Shown here in pieces: positions 50,776 to 59,425 of a stretch of DNA of 64,000 bases (position 1 is the first letter of the stretch; the number at the start of each line of letters is the position of its first letter). Both the position numbers and the translations under genes were made by a program. Location of the stretch: the NCBI RefSeq assembly GCF_007954505.1, contig NZ_CP042412.1:868001-932000 (forward strand), written 5' to 3'. This DNA comes from Microbacterium sp. CBA3102 (GTDB lineage: Bacteria; Actinomycetota; Actinomycetes; Actinomycetales; Microbacteriaceae). The notes beneath the pieces were generated by a model. It was given only the letters and a program-made list of their open reading frames with translations. It was not told the origin of the DNA and searched no databases.

Positions 50776-51744
50776 ATGGAGTGGATTTCCGATCCCTCGG
50801 CGGGGGCATGGCTGCGCGAGCGGCTCGACGCAGGTCACGAGACGATGCACGGGGTGGTCCCCCGCGGCTATGCCGCCTACGCCCGGGTGCTGCATGCCGC
50901 CATCGCCCGGACCCTGCCGGATCGCGCGGTGCCGACGGCCGAGGAACTGGTGCGGATGCCCGAGGCGGAGCATCAGGCCCTCGTCGCCCGGTTCGTGGAT
51001 GAGCCCGTCACCTGGGCGCAGACGGCAGCCGCGTTCGGCACGGTCCTGCATCCGCTCGCGCAGTGGCAACGGATCGTGCGCACCCCCGCGGATGGCGACT
51101 GGGGCGTCAGGATCGCCCCCGACGGCCGCGAGTTCTCGGCCCCGATCGAGGGGGAGCTCGACCCGGATCTCGTGGCGGCCGTCGCCGAACATCTCGCCGA
51201 TCACACGCAGACCCCTGACGCCGGGGTCGCAGCGCTCTGGGAGGGACGAGGCGGCCTGCTCGGGTTCGTCGGCATGTCGCCTTCTCGGACGTTCCTGACC
51301 TTCTCGGACGACCCGAACCATCAGGCGATGCTCGATCGCAGCACGAACGATCCGTTCAACAACGTCTTCCGCAAGCCCACGTGGCAGGAGGGCATCCTGT
51401 CTCGCGAGATCTCCGAGGGGCCACGCCTTCAGCTGACCGACCGGGGCCACGTGCTGTTCTCCGCCGCCCCGCGCGCCTTCGCCGACCCGGACTGGATCCT
51501 GCATGTACCCTGGCGCGATCACGCGGCCGAGGAGCACGGGTTCCTGCTGTCGGCCCAGAGTCCGAGCATGCTGTGGCCGGAAGACCGCTCGTGGGTCCTG
51601 GTGAGCGAGGTCGACTTCGATTCGACGATCGTGGCCGGCTCGTCCGCCCTGATCGACGCGATCTGCGCGGACGAACGCCTGGAGGCCCTGCCGATCCCCG
51701 AGGGTGCCGCGCTCACGTGGGATGCCGACACGGTGAACCGGTGA
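50776..51744 (+). CDS. Conserved hypothetical protein, Microbacteriaceae type
   Basis: A 322-residue soluble protein. Trp and Asp/Glu residues are frequent (WISDPSAGAWLRERL, VTWAQTAAAFGTVLHPLAQW, DDPNHQAMLDRSTNDPFN, then GFLLSAQSPSMLWPEDRSWVL) and the second half looks like a defined fold, but I cannot name the family or a catalytic motif. It overlaps the next gene, a membrane protein, by 4 bp (GTGA), so the pair is co-translated. The ATG at 50776 follows GGTAGCGTGGTGGC. Confidence 0.78.
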   Translation: MEWISDPSAGAWLRERLDAGHETMHGVVPRGYAAYARVLHAAIARTLPDRAVPTAEELVRMPEAEHQALVARFVDEPVTWAQTAAAFGTVLHPLAQWQRIVRTPADGDWGVRIAPDGREFSAPIEGELDPDLVAAVAEHLADHTQTPDAGVAALWEGRGGLLGFVGMSPSRTFLTFSDDPNHQAMLDRSTNDPFNNVFRKPTWQEGILSREISEGPRLQLTDRGHVLFSAAPRAFADPDWILHVPWRDHAAEEHGFLLSAQSPSMLWPEDRSWVLVSEVDFDSTIVAGSSALIDAICADERLEALPIPEGAALTWDADTVNR

Positions 51745-52844
51745 CCCCGCCGCAGCTGAGCTTCGACCCTCGGCCGCTCACCGAGCCGGTCGACGCAGCA
51801 TCGGTGCGCGCGTTCGCCGCGGAGCTCCGTTCCCGCCGCACTGCAGGCATGTCGGCGTCCACCGTCATCGGCATCGCGGTGGCGGTGATCGCCGCGGTGG
51901 TGATGATCCCGATCTTCGTGAGCGTGGTGCTGGCGCTCGCGTCCTTCGACGGCTCTCCCGCTACCGCCGCCATCCCGCTGGTGCTCATCCTGCTCCTGCT
52001 CGCGGCAGTGGGGGTCATGATCTGGCTGAGCGTGCGCAACGCCCAGGCGACGCGGTACCGACTCGATCGCTTCGCCCGGGCGAACGGCATGTCGTACGAG
52101 CCGAAGATCGTCGATCCGCCTCTTCCCGGCATGATCTTCAGTCTCGGCCGCGCGCGCCAGTCGACCGATCTGATCCGGGGCACCCGGCCACGTTTCGTCG
52201 AGTTCGGCAACTACCAGTACACGGTGCAGTCGGGGAAGAACTCGACGACCTACCGCTGGGGCTACGTCGCCGTGAAGCTCGACGTGCCGCTGCCGAACAT
52301 CGTCCTCGACGCCAAGGGGAACAACGGTTTCGGGTCGAACCTGCCCGCGTCGTTCCAGAAGGCGCAACGCTTGTCGCTCGAGGGCGACTTCGACCAGCAC
52401 TTCACCCTGTACTGCCCCGCCGGGTACGAGCGCGACGCCCTGTACCTGTTCACGCCCGACATCATGGCGCGGTTCATCGACAACGCCGCCCAGCTCGACG
52501 TCGAGATCGTCGACGACTGGCTGTTCCTCTACACGCAGCGGAAGGTATCGACCCTCGATCCCGCCACCTGGGCCTGGCTGTTCGGCGTGGTCGGCGCGCT
52601 GCTGACCAAGTTCGATCAGTGGGCGCGGTGGCGTGATGACCGGCTGATCGCGGAGAATCCGGGGGCCACGGCATCCGCCGCCCCGCCGAACCAGGCACTC
52701 CCCTTTGCACCACCCGCGGGCCTGCTCACACCGCCGCCGGGCGTCGCGCCGCAGGGGCGGCGTCTGAAGCGCGGCGGAACCTGGGTGCCGATCATCATCG
52801 TGATCGGGTTCATCGCGTTCTGGATCGTGAGCCGGATCATCTGA
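51741..52844 (+). CDS. Membrane protein with DUF3137-like cytoplasmic domain
   Basis: A 367-residue protein: two N-terminal helices (about 38-65 and 72-95), a soluble middle (QATRYRLDRFARANGMSYEP, KLDVPLPNIVLDAKGNN, FDQHFTLYCPAGYERDALYLF), and a C-terminal helix (VPIIIVIGFIAFWIVSRI). The central pattern, with two strands followed by FTPDIMARFIDNA, resembles DUF3137-type proteins, whose function is unknown. A GTG start overlaps the previous gene's stop. A paired role with that gene is inferred. Confidence 0.72.
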   Translation: MTPPQLSFDPRPLTEPVDAASVRAFAAELRSRRTAGMSASTVIGIAVAVIAAVVMIPIFVSVVLALASFDGSPATAAIPLVLILLLLAAVGVMIWLSVRNAQATRYRLDRFARANGMSYEPKIVDPPLPGMIFSLGRARQSTDLIRGTRPRFVEFGNYQYTVQSGKNSTTYRWGYVAVKLDVPLPNIVLDAKGNNGFGSNLPASFQKAQRLSLEGDFDQHFTLYCPAGYERDALYLFTPDIMARFIDNAAQLDVEIVDDWLFLYTQRKVSTLDPATWAWLFGVVGALLTKFDQWARWRDDRLIAENPGATASAAPPNQALPFAPPAGLLTPPPGVAPQGRRLKRGGTWVPIIIVIGFIAFWIVSRII

Positions 52845-53065
52845 CGCAGAACCGAGTGTGGGGGTGGGTGCCGGCTGGGGACCGAACTCCCACCCCATCC
52901 CCCCTCGGGATCGAAAGAAGATCGACTCTCCCTCCGCATGGCGGCTGAGCCGCCCCGCCCACGGTCAGCTGGGGACTGACGCTGCTGGGCGTATACCGAA
53001 ATGGTATACCGCGAGAGGTTGCAACACGTTGCATCCATGCGTCGGAATGCGCTTTCTTCGAGGCG

Positions 53066-53680
53066 TCAGCGCAGCGAGCCGGTGAGGAAGAGATCGACGG
53101 CTCTCGCGACCGGTGGCGGGTCGCGCTCGACGCCCAGAAGCGCCGAGTTCAGCGGTGCCCCCACCACCAGCCAGGTGAACTCGCTCGCGAGCGCGTCGGC
53201 ATCGTCGACCTGCAGCCCGTGGACGTCCGCCAGGTGCGCCAGCGCCTTCGCGAGGTCATGGATGTTCGTGTCCCAGCTCTGTGCCAGATAGTCCCGCGCC
53301 ACCTCGGGCTGCGCGGCCGCCTCGGCGATCACCAGGCGGCGCATCGCGACCACGGGAGGACTCAGGATCCCCGCCCGCATGGTCTCCCCGAGGGACACGA
53401 GACCCTGCCTCAGGTCCTGGCTCGCCGTGAGCTCCTCGAGTGCGGGCGTCATGGCATCCCTGCCGGCGCGCGCCCACTGCCGAACGGCAGCGGCGTACAG
53501 CGCGGACTTGGAGGAGTGCTCCCGATAGAGCGAGGCCTTGGAGATGCGCGCCCGTTTCGCCACCTCATCCATCGAGGCTCCGGCGTAGCCGTACTCGAGG
53601 AAGACCTCGCGGGCGGTGTCGAGCAAGGCGTCCCCGGTGCGACCGGCCGGGCGTCCGGGTGCACGAGTCGTCGCAGTCAT
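53066..53680 (-). CDS. TetR-family transcriptional repressor
   Basis: A 204-residue regulator. The N-terminal HTH (TAREVFLEYGYAGASMDEVAKRARISKASLYREHSSKSAL across residues 22-62) is typical; the helical C-terminal ligand domain ends with FTWLVVGAPLNSALLG, found in AcrR-type members. It is divergent from a small membrane protein and a DUF1905 protein. Two copies of an operator-like element flank a good promoter in between, so it most likely represses both its own gene and the pair. The 220-bp gap after it contains no supported gene. Confidence 0.92.
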   Translation of the reverse strand: MTATTRAPGRPAGRTGDALLDTAREVFLEYGYAGASMDEVAKRARISKASLYREHSSKSALYAAAVRQWARAGRDAMTPALEELTASQDLRQGLVSLGETMRAGILSPPVVAMRRLVIAEAAAQPEVARDYLAQSWDTNIHDLAKALAHLADVHGLQVDDADALASEFTWLVVGAPLNSALLGVERDPPPVARAVDLFLTGSLR

Positions 53681-53688
53681 GAGTCAAG

Positions 53689-53745
53689 TTTAGTACTTGA
53701 CAGTACCGTCGGGTCGACCTACATTGAGTACCATCAAGTACTAAA
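53689..53745. promoter_or_regulatory. Promoter flanked by paired TetR operator-like elements
   Basis: TTTAGTACTTGACAGTAC (53689-53706) and, in inverse orientation, GTACCATCAAGTACTAAA (53728-53745) match at 16 of 18 positions. Between and overlapping them, TTGACA (53697-53702) and TACATT (53720-53725) are spaced 17 bp, a good promoter for the downstream pair. Repressor dimers at both elements would block it. Confidence 0.7.
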
Positions 53746-53755
53746 GGAGCCGGAC

Positions 53756-54136
53756 ATGATCGTCCTCGCAATCTCCCTCGCCACGGTGGCCTCGTTCATC
53801 GCCAGTGCCGTGCTCTACGCCATGCCCCCGGTGGCCGCAGTCATCTCGAGGACGAGCACTCCTCGCCCCGGCCTCCCGATGGCCGCGCAGATGGCCTCCG
53901 TCGTCCTGCGGAGCCTCATCGTCTCGTGCCTCGTGGCAGGCCTGATGCTCGCAGCCGAGTGGCACGGCGCCGGAAGCGGAGCCCTCCTGGGTCTGTCGCT
54001 GTGCGCCCTCCCCCTGGTGCTGCTGATGGGTGGCGTCGTACACGAGAACACCGCACTGCCCGCGGCTGGAATCCACCTGCTCGACTGGATCCTCAAACTC
54101 ACCATCATCGGCGCGATCGTCGGATCGTTCCTCTGA
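53756..54136 (+). CDS. Small integral membrane protein, DUF1761-like
   Basis: A 126-residue protein with four hydrophobic helices (about 1-25, 45-65, 72-92 and 103-125). The final segment AGIHLLDWILKLTIIGAIVG and the helix count resemble DUF1761-type proteins, but conservation is weak, so the name is tentative. Its gene has a strong promoter controlled by a TetR-type operator pair and AGGAG 6 bases before the ATG. The DUF1905 gene follows after 18 bp. Function is unknown; it could be a target induced by a toxic ligand. Confidence 0.72.
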   Translation: MIVLAISLATVASFIASAVLYAMPPVAAVISRTSTPRPGLPMAAQMASVVLRSLIVSCLVAGLMLAAEWHGAGSGALLGLSLCALPLVLLMGGVVHENTALPAAGIHLLDWILKLTIIGAIVGSFL

Positions 54137-54154
54137 TCGAGAACGGAGAGAGAC

Positions 54155-54439
54155 ATGACCACCACCCCACTCGACATCACCTTCACGGCCACGCTCGGCA
54201 AGGTGCGCGAGGGAGACACCTGGACCTGCGTCCAGCTCGACGGCTCGGCGACGATCTTCGGCACCCGCGGTCTCGTCAAGGTCGTCGGCACCGTCAACGG
54301 CGAGCCCTTTCGCGGGGCGTTCATGGCTCTCGGTGACGGGACGCACAAGCTCCCCGTCTCGGCCGCCATCCGCAAGCGCATCGGCAAGACCGACGGCGAT
54401 GACGTGACCGTGCACCTCACTGAGCGTCTCAACGGCTGA
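54155..54439 (+). CDS. DUF1905 domain protein
   Basis: A 94-residue small beta-rich protein. The pattern [21 protein letters not shown], then [21 protein letters not shown] and [21 protein letters not shown] is characteristic of DUF1905. No activity is known; the domain is often found joined to a bacteriocin-protection (OmdA) domain, which is absent here. It is co-transcribed with the membrane protein upstream, with AGAGAGA before the ATG. Confidence 0.88.
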   Translation: MTTTPLDITFTATLGKVREGDTWTCVQLDGSATIFGTRGLVKVVGTVNGEPFRGAFMALGDGTHKLPVSAAIRKRIGKTDGDDVTVHLTERLNG

Positions 54440-54462
54440 CACCGTCCGCGTCGGCGCGCCCC

Positions 54463-55776
54463 TCACCGTCGCACGTCTCGACGCGACTGCCCCCTCCCCG
54501 CCGAGACTTCGGCCAGGACGCGATCGAGCGCGCGTCCTGCATCGGCATCGCGCATGGCGGCGCCGATGCGTTCCGCGTTCGCACGGAAAGCGGGCTCCGA
54601 CAGGACACGCTCCACGGCACGGGAGACCTGAACCGGCGTCGCGTTGGTCGTGCGCAGGTTCACCCCGGCACCCGACCACCCGACGCGCGCCGACACCTCG
54701 ACCTTGTCTTCGGTCTGGCCCGCGACCACGAGCGGGATCCCGTGCGCGAGCGCCTGCTGGACACCGCCGTAGCCACCGTTGGTGACCAGCACGTCGACCA
54801 GCGGGAGCAGGCGGTCGTAGGGCAGATACTCCGCCACGCGCACGTTGTCCGGCAGCGTGATCCCCAGGGCGTCGACCGGTCGTCCGCCCGTGGTCACCAC
54901 CACGAGGACATCGGAGCCCGCGAGCGCCGTGACCGTCGGGAGGACGAGCTGCCCGAAGTCGGAGTTGGCGATCGTGCCCTGGGTGACATGCACCACGGGA
55001 CGGGATCCGTCGAGATCGGGCCACCACTCCGGCACGCCTGCCGTCGACGTCACGGCCGGCAACGGTCCCGCGAAGTGCACGGTCGCGGGCAGGTCGGTGC
55101 GCGGGTACTCGAACTCGGGCACGGTGAACTGCACGTAGGCGTCTGCGCGGCCGGCCCAGTCGAGCACGAAACCGCCGAGCTCACGGCCGACCGTGCGGCG
55201 CGCCATCTCGTCGGCCTCCTTCTGCACGCCCCCGAAGATCGCTCTCTCGGCGATCACACGCAGGGCGGCGTTGCGGAGGCGACCGAACGGCCCCGGGATG
55301 GGCGCGGCCCCGAGGCCGAACGGCGCCGTGTCCCTGCTGCGCACTCCGAGCGGGAAGATGCCGAGGACGACGACCGGCGGCCGTTCGTGGACGGGCATCA
55401 GCTGCAGGAGAGCACCCCCGACGAAGAGCGGCTCCGTGAGGACGGCATCGACCGGGTGGGCGTCGAGCTCGGCCTGGACGGCAGCGAGCTGCGCCGCGCC
55501 AGGACGCACGAAGAGAGTGCTCATGTCGAACCGCAGCGCGGCGGGGCCGGTGAGTCCCGCACGCTCCGGGAACGACCCGTCGGCGTCGTCGAGGTCGACG
55601 TCCGCCTCGGCAGGCAGAGCGAGGAAGCGTGCGCCTGCATCGGCCACCCGCTCGGCGTAGCGGCTGCTCGTGAGGAAGCTCACCTCGTGGCCGCGGGAGA
55701 GGAGGTGGCGCGCGACCTGCAACAGCGACAGGACATGACCGTGAGCCGGTGTGCAGGTGAGGAGGTAGCTGGACAT
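54463..55776 (-). CDS. Macrolide-type (MGT) glycosyltransferase, GT1 family
   Basis: A 437-residue UDP-sugar-dependent glycosyltransferase. The N-terminal lobe begins SYLLTCTPAHGHVLSLLQVA, typical of GT1, and the C-terminal lobe has HVTQGTIAN and the donor-binding TNGGYGGVQQALAHGIPLVV followed by QTEDK. Such enzymes glycosylate macrolides or other hydrophobic compounds, often as self-protection or detoxification. A TetR-type gene is divergent, 64 bp away, and probably responds to the substrate. The ATG at 55776 has AAAGGGC upstream. Confidence 0.9.
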   Translation of the reverse strand: MSSYLLTCTPAHGHVLSLLQVARHLLSRGHEVSFLTSSRYAERVADAGARFLALPAEADVDLDDADGSFPERAGLTGPAALRFDMSTLFVRPGAAQLAAVQAELDAHPVDAVLTEPLFVGGALLQLMPVHERPPVVVLGIFPLGVRSRDTAPFGLGAAPIPGPFGRLRNAALRVIAERAIFGGVQKEADEMARRTVGRELGGFVLDWAGRADAYVQFTVPEFEYPRTDLPATVHFAGPLPAVTSTAGVPEWWPDLDGSRPVVHVTQGTIANSDFGQLVLPTVTALAGSDVLVVVTTGGRPVDALGITLPDNVRVAEYLPYDRLLPLVDVLVTNGGYGGVQQALAHGIPLVVAGQTEDKVEVSARVGWSGAGVNLRTTNATPVQVSRAVERVLSEPAFRANAERIGAAMRDADAGRALDRVLAEVSAGRGQSRRDVRR

Positions 55777-55797
55777 GCCGAGCCCTTTCGCTAAGAT

Positions 55798-55820
55798 TGA
55801 ATGTACCGTCGTAGTATTCA
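55798..55820. promoter_or_regulatory. TGAAT/ATTCA inverted repeat in the GT/TetR promoter region
   Basis: TGAAT (55798-55802) and ATTCA (55816-55820) flank a short centre with GTAC and TAGT, in the 64-bp region between the divergent glycosyltransferase and TetR genes. It is a candidate TetR operator; alone it would be short. Confidence 0.4.
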
Positions 55821-55840
55821 TAACACCGACAGGAAAGTCA

Positions 55841-56482
55841 ATGGTTGAGATCGCTCCCCGCGCCTATCGATCCGAGTTGCGTGCACGCCAGGCGCTGGAG
55901 ACCCGCGAGCGCATCGTCTCCGCATCCGCCCGCCTGTTCGCCACGCAGGGCTACCAGGCGACCACGATCGCCGCGATCGCACGCGAGGCAGGGGTCTCGG
56001 CCGAGACCGTGAAGACGACGGCATCGAAAGCCGAGCTGCTCATCGCCGCTTTCGAGGTCACCTTCTCCGGCTCGGAAGGAGCGGAGACGCTCGCCGACAC
56101 CGAAGTCGCGAACGGACTCTTGGACCTGCCGGACGACGTCTTCCTCGATACCGTGCTGACGCAGATCACGACCGCGAACGCGCGCGGACACGGCTTGTGG
56201 ACGGTGCTGCTGGGGGCTGCGCTGTCGGATCCCGTCGTCGACGAAGCGCTCCGCCGGATCCTCGAGCACCGCAGCGCGGACTACCGGGGGCTGGTTTCGG
56301 AACTGCGCCGCCGCGACCTCGCCTCACCGGACATCGACGACTCCGCAGTCGCCGATGCCCTGTCGTTCCTGCTCTCCCCCGAAAGCTACCAGCAGCTGGT
56401 CACGCAGTCGGGGTGGACGAGTGAGCGCTACGCCGAGTGGCTCCGCCGCGCGGTGCACGCCGAGATCGCCGCCAGGAGCTGA
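55841..56482 (+). CDS. TetR-family transcriptional regulator
   Basis: A 213-residue regulator with the HTH TRERIVSASARLFATQGYQATTIAAIAREAGVSAETV (residues 20-55) and a helical ligand domain (LLDLPDDVFLDTVLTQI, LLSPESYQQLVTQSGWTSE). It is divergent from the MGT glycosyltransferase gene and probably represses it. AGGAAAG lies 3-5 bases before the ATG. A longer frame to 55775 overlaps the divergent promoter and is not used. Its 3' end is followed at once by a copy of the 24-bp direct repeat described below. Confidence 0.9.
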   Translation: MVEIAPRAYRSELRARQALETRERIVSASARLFATQGYQATTIAAIAREAGVSAETVKTTASKAELLIAAFEVTFSGSEGAETLADTEVANGLLDLPDDVFLDTVLTQITTANARGHGLWTVLLGAALSDPVVDEALRRILEHRSADYRGLVSELRRRDLASPDIDDSAVADALSFLLSPESYQQLVTQSGWTSERYAEWLRRAVHAEIAARS

Positions 56483-56504
56483 CCAGCCGCCGTCCATCGT
56501 GTAG
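56481..56504 (-). repeat. 24-bp direct repeat, left copy
   Basis: GACCAGCCGCCGTCCATCGTGTAG differs in one base from the same sequence at 57203-57226, which encodes the conserved end YTMDGGWS of the SDR gene. This copy lies at the very end of the TetR gene. Confidence 0.75.
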
Positions 56505-56591
56505 AGGTTCCCTCGAGGACCCACCCCCTTCTTCGAGGAGGAAGCTCGATCGTCGTACGCTGCTATACATGTTGCGAAGAGGGTTGTCAGC

Positions 56592-57107
56592 GTGTCAGAA
56601 AGATCGATGAATCTGCAAGCCGACGCCCGTGGACCGATCATCCGTCCGCGTGTTTCGAGTGACATGGCCGAATGCGCCGAGGTCCTCCGCGCAGTTCACC
56701 TGCGGGATTCGTACCCGGTCAACTGGCCCGCGGATGCCGAGAGCTGGCTCGCGGAAGTTGAGTCCGCGTGGGTTGCGGAGATCGACGGTCGGGTGGTTGG
56801 GCACGTCGCCGCGACGATATCGGACGACGACGCGAGGGTGGTGACCGTCGAACGGCTCTTTGTCGCACCTTCGGTCAATGGCCGCGGGATCGGAGCGCTA
56901 TTGCTTGATGTGGCCACGGCCCATGGTGATGCGGAACTGGCGCTCCTCGCAGTGGCGGATAACGGCCACCACGCCCAACGCCTCTACCGCGAACGCGGCT
57001 GGTCTCTTCGCTCGCGCACACCGATCACCTGGGGCGGCTCGGACGCATCGAGTCTGCTCTGGTATGAGCTTCGCCGGAACGTCCGCGAGGATCCTGGCTC
57101 CGGTTGA
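56592..57107 (+). CDS. GNAT N-acetyltransferase, probably acquired
   Basis: A 171-residue GNAT-family protein. The conserved RLFVAPSVNGRGIGALLLDVA and NGHHAQRLYRERGW segments mark the acetyl-CoA-binding and late motifs. Both a GTG at 56592 and an in-frame ATG at 56607 are possible; GAGGG precedes the first. Base composition appears less GC-rich than its neighbours, and the gene lies between two copies of a 24-bp direct repeat, which suggests insertion. The substrate is unknown. It is not part of a visible operon. Confidence 0.85.
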   Translation: MSERSMNLQADARGPIIRPRVSSDMAECAEVLRAVHLRDSYPVNWPADAESWLAEVESAWVAEIDGRVVGHVAATISDDDARVVTVERLFVAPSVNGRGIGALLLDVATAHGDAELALLAVADNGHHAQRLYRERGWSLRSRTPITWGGSDASSLLWYELRRNVREDPGSG

Positions 57108-57192
57108 TTCCTGATCCAGGTGAGCCAACCGGTCGCAGCCCTCGCTCGACCACCGCGTGAGCGGTCGCACGCAGGGTTGGTCGTCTCGTACC

Positions 57193-57939
57193 TCACCGCG
57201 CCGACCAGCCACCGTCCATCGTGTAGCTCGCGCCCGTCACCATGCCCGCGGTATCGCCGGCGAGCCAGAGTGCGAGTGACGCGACCTCATGCGGTTCGAC
57301 GAGCCGCTTGATCGCCGACTCGGTGAGCATCACGGTCTCGAGCACCTCACTCTCCGGGATGCCGTGCACCCGGGCCTGGTCGGCGATCTGCTTCTCGACG
57401 AGCGGCGTGCGCACGTAGCCGGGATCGATGCAGTTGCTCGTCACCCCGCGGGTGCCGCCTTCCAGCGCCGTCACCTTCGACAGGCCCTCCAGGCCGTGCT
57501 TCGCCGCGACATAGGCCGACTTGTAGGCGGAAGCGCGCACGCCGTGCACGCTCGACACGTTGATCACCCGCCCGAACCCCCGCTCGTACATCCCGGGCAG
57601 AGCGGCCCGGATGAGGAGGAACGGCGCTTCGAGCATGAGGCGCAGGATGAACGAGAACCGCTCCGGCGCGAAGTCCTCGATCGGGCTCACGTGCTGGACG
57701 CCGGCGTTGTTGACGAGGATGTCGACGTCGAGGTGCGCGTCGGCCAGCGCTGCGACATCCGACAGATCGATGTGCCACGCCTCTCCCCCGATCTCCGCGG
57801 CGAGCGCCTCCGCCGCCGTGCGATCGATATCGGCCACGATGACCCGCGCGCCCGCCGTGGCGAAGGCTCGGGCGCACGCCGCGCCGATCCCGCTCGCGCC
57901 GCCGGTGACGAGAGCCCTGCGTCCGTGCAGATCGGTCAT
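57193..57939 (-). CDS. 3-hydroxybutyrate dehydrogenase-type SDR
   Basis: A 248-residue short-chain dehydrogenase. It has the NAD-binding TGGASGIGAAC, NNAGVQHV, the catalytic Ser and YVAAK (Tyr-x-x-x-Lys) and the late NCIDPGYVRTPLVEKQI and VTGASYTMDGGWSA, which fit D-3-hydroxybutyrate dehydrogenases. It would oxidise 3-hydroxybutyrate to acetoacetate. The gene begins 18 bp after an MHS-type transporter gene, so uptake and oxidation are probably coupled. The last 24 bases are repeated near 56481. Confidence 0.9.
   Translation of the reverse strand: MTDLHGRRALVTGGASGIGAACARAFATAGARVIVADIDRTAAEALAAEIGGEAWHIDLSDVAALADAHLDVDILVNNAGVQHVSPIEDFAPERFSFILRLMLEAPFLLIRAALPGMYERGFGRVINVSSVHGVRASAYKSAYVAAKHGLEGLSKVTALEGGTRGVTSNCIDPGYVRTPLVEKQIADQARVHGIPESEVLETVMLTESAIKRLVEPHEVASLALWLAGDTAGMVTGASYTMDGGWSAR
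57203..57226 (-). repeat. 24-bp direct repeat, right copy at the SDR gene end
   Basis: GACCAGCCACCGTCCATCGTGTAG codes for the final TMDGGWS region of the SDR and repeats, with one change, 722 bp to the left. See the left copy. Confidence 0.75.
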
Positions 57940-57957
57940 GTCGTGCTCCTCCGTGGT

Positions 57958-59319
57958 TCAGGCCGCGGCGGTGCGCGCCGCGTCCGCGTCGTCGATCGAC
58001 TGCAGCGAGATGCCCTTGGTCTCCCGCAACGACAGCACGGCGACGGCGGTGACGACGCACGCGATGACGATGTAGATCGCGATCGGCAGCCAGGAGCCGA
58101 AGTCGCGCAGCCACTGGATCGCGAGGATCGGTGCGAGCGATCCGGCGAGGATCGCCGTGACCTGGGATCCGAGCGAGACGCCGGAATAGCGCATGCGGGT
58201 CGGGAAGAGCTCGGCCATCACCGCGGGTTGCGGCGCGTACATGAACGCGTGGAAGCAGAGCCCGACCGTCACCGCGAGCACGATCAGCACCGGGTTGAGG
58301 GTGTCGAACAGCGGGAAGGCGAAGAACGCCCAGGTCGCGCTGAGGATCGCACCGGTCAGGTATACCGGCTTGCGTCCCCAGCGATCGGCGAGACGCCCGA
58401 GCTGCGGGATGATCGCGAAATGCACCACGTGCGCGATGAGCAGAGCGAGCAGAAGCTGACTCGTGTCGTACTCGTGCACCGTCTTCAGATACACGATCGT
58501 GAAGCTCACCACGATGTAGTAGACGATGTTCTCGGCGAAGCGGAGTCCCATCGCCTGGAGGAGACCCTTCGGGTAGCGGCGCAGCACCTCGACGACGCCG
58601 TAGGACGTGGCCTTCTCCGCCTCGACCTGTGCCTTCGCTTCGAGGAAGATCGGCGCCTCCTCGACGTGACGACGGATGTAGAAGCCGACCAGGACGATCA
58701 CGGCCGACAGCCAGAAGGCGATGCGCCACCCCCACTCGAGGAAGGCGTCGGAGGTCATCACCCAGGAGCTCACGAGGAGCACGAGCGTGGCGAGCAGATT
58801 GCCCACCGGCACGGCGGCCTGCGGCCAGCTCGACCAGAAGGAACGGGAGCGGTCGGGACTCTGCTCGGCGACGAGAAGCACCGCGCCGCCCCACTCACCG
58901 CCGACCGCGAACCCCTGGAGGAAGCGCAGCGCGACCAGTAACGCCGGGGCCCAGTAGCCGATGCTCTGGAACCCGGGCAGGCACCCCATCAGGAACGTCG
59001 CCGCGCCCACGATGATGATCGTCGCCTGCAGCGTGGGCTTGCGGCCGAACCGGTCACCGATCTGCCCGAAGACGATGCCACCGAGCGGGCGGGCGATGAA
59101 ACCGACCGCGTAGGTGACGAAGGCGGCGATGATGCCGTCGAGCGGGGAGCCGGTGGCTGGGAAGAAGTAGGTGCCGAAGACCAGGCTCGCGGCCGTGGCG
59201 TAGAGGAAGAACTCGTACCACTCCACGACCGTGCCGGCCATGGAGGCCGCGACGACGCGCTTGAGCTTCGAGGTCGGGGCCGAGGGGGCGGCGGGGGCCG
59301 CGCTCACTGAGGATGTCAT
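57958..59319 (-). CDS. MFS transporter, metabolite:H+ symporter (MHS) family
   Basis: A 453-residue transporter with twelve helices. The MHS signatures are clear: GTVVEWYEFFLYATAASLVF in the first helix, GDRFGRKPTLQ and DRWGRKPVYLTG, and RFLQGFAVGGEWGGAVLLVAE. This family carries organic acids, osmolytes and aromatic acids with protons. Its operon with a 3-hydroxybutyrate dehydrogenase suggests the substrate is 3-hydroxybutyrate or a related hydroxy acid. The ATG at 59319 has AAGGAG 7 bases upstream. The LysR gene is divergent. Confidence 0.92.
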   Translation of the reverse strand: MTSSVSAAPAAPSAPTSKLKRVVAASMAGTVVEWYEFFLYATAASLVFGTYFFPATGSPLDGIIAAFVTYAVGFIARPLGGIVFGQIGDRFGRKPTLQATIIIVGAATFLMGCLPGFQSIGYWAPALLVALRFLQGFAVGGEWGGAVLLVAEQSPDRSRSFWSSWPQAAVPVGNLLATLVLLVSSWVMTSDAFLEWGWRIAFWLSAVIVLVGFYIRRHVEEAPIFLEAKAQVEAEKATSYGVVEVLRRYPKGLLQAMGLRFAENIVYYIVVSFTIVYLKTVHEYDTSQLLLALLIAHVVHFAIIPQLGRLADRWGRKPVYLTGAILSATWAFFAFPLFDTLNPVLIVLAVTVGLCFHAFMYAPQPAVMAELFPTRMRYSGVSLGSQVTAILAGSLAPILAIQWLRDFGSWLPIAIYIVIACVVTAVAVLSLRETKGISLQSIDDADAARTAAA

Positions 59320-59398
59320 GTCTGTCTCCTTCGGGTGTCGCCGGTGACACCCGCGTCCCAGTGTCAGGCACCTGCGGCTTTGCAACAACGCCCAGTGC

Positions 59399-59415
59399 TG
59401 CACATCGCATGTGCA
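59399..59415. promoter_or_regulatory. LysR-type operator candidate
   Basis: TGCACAT-CGC-ATGTGCA (59399-59415) is a perfect 7-bp inverted repeat with a T-N11-A layout, upstream of the LysR gene and opposite the MFS-SDR operon. TTGCAA sequences nearby may be further half sites. Confidence 0.6.
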
Positions 59416-59425
59416 TAATTGCAGA

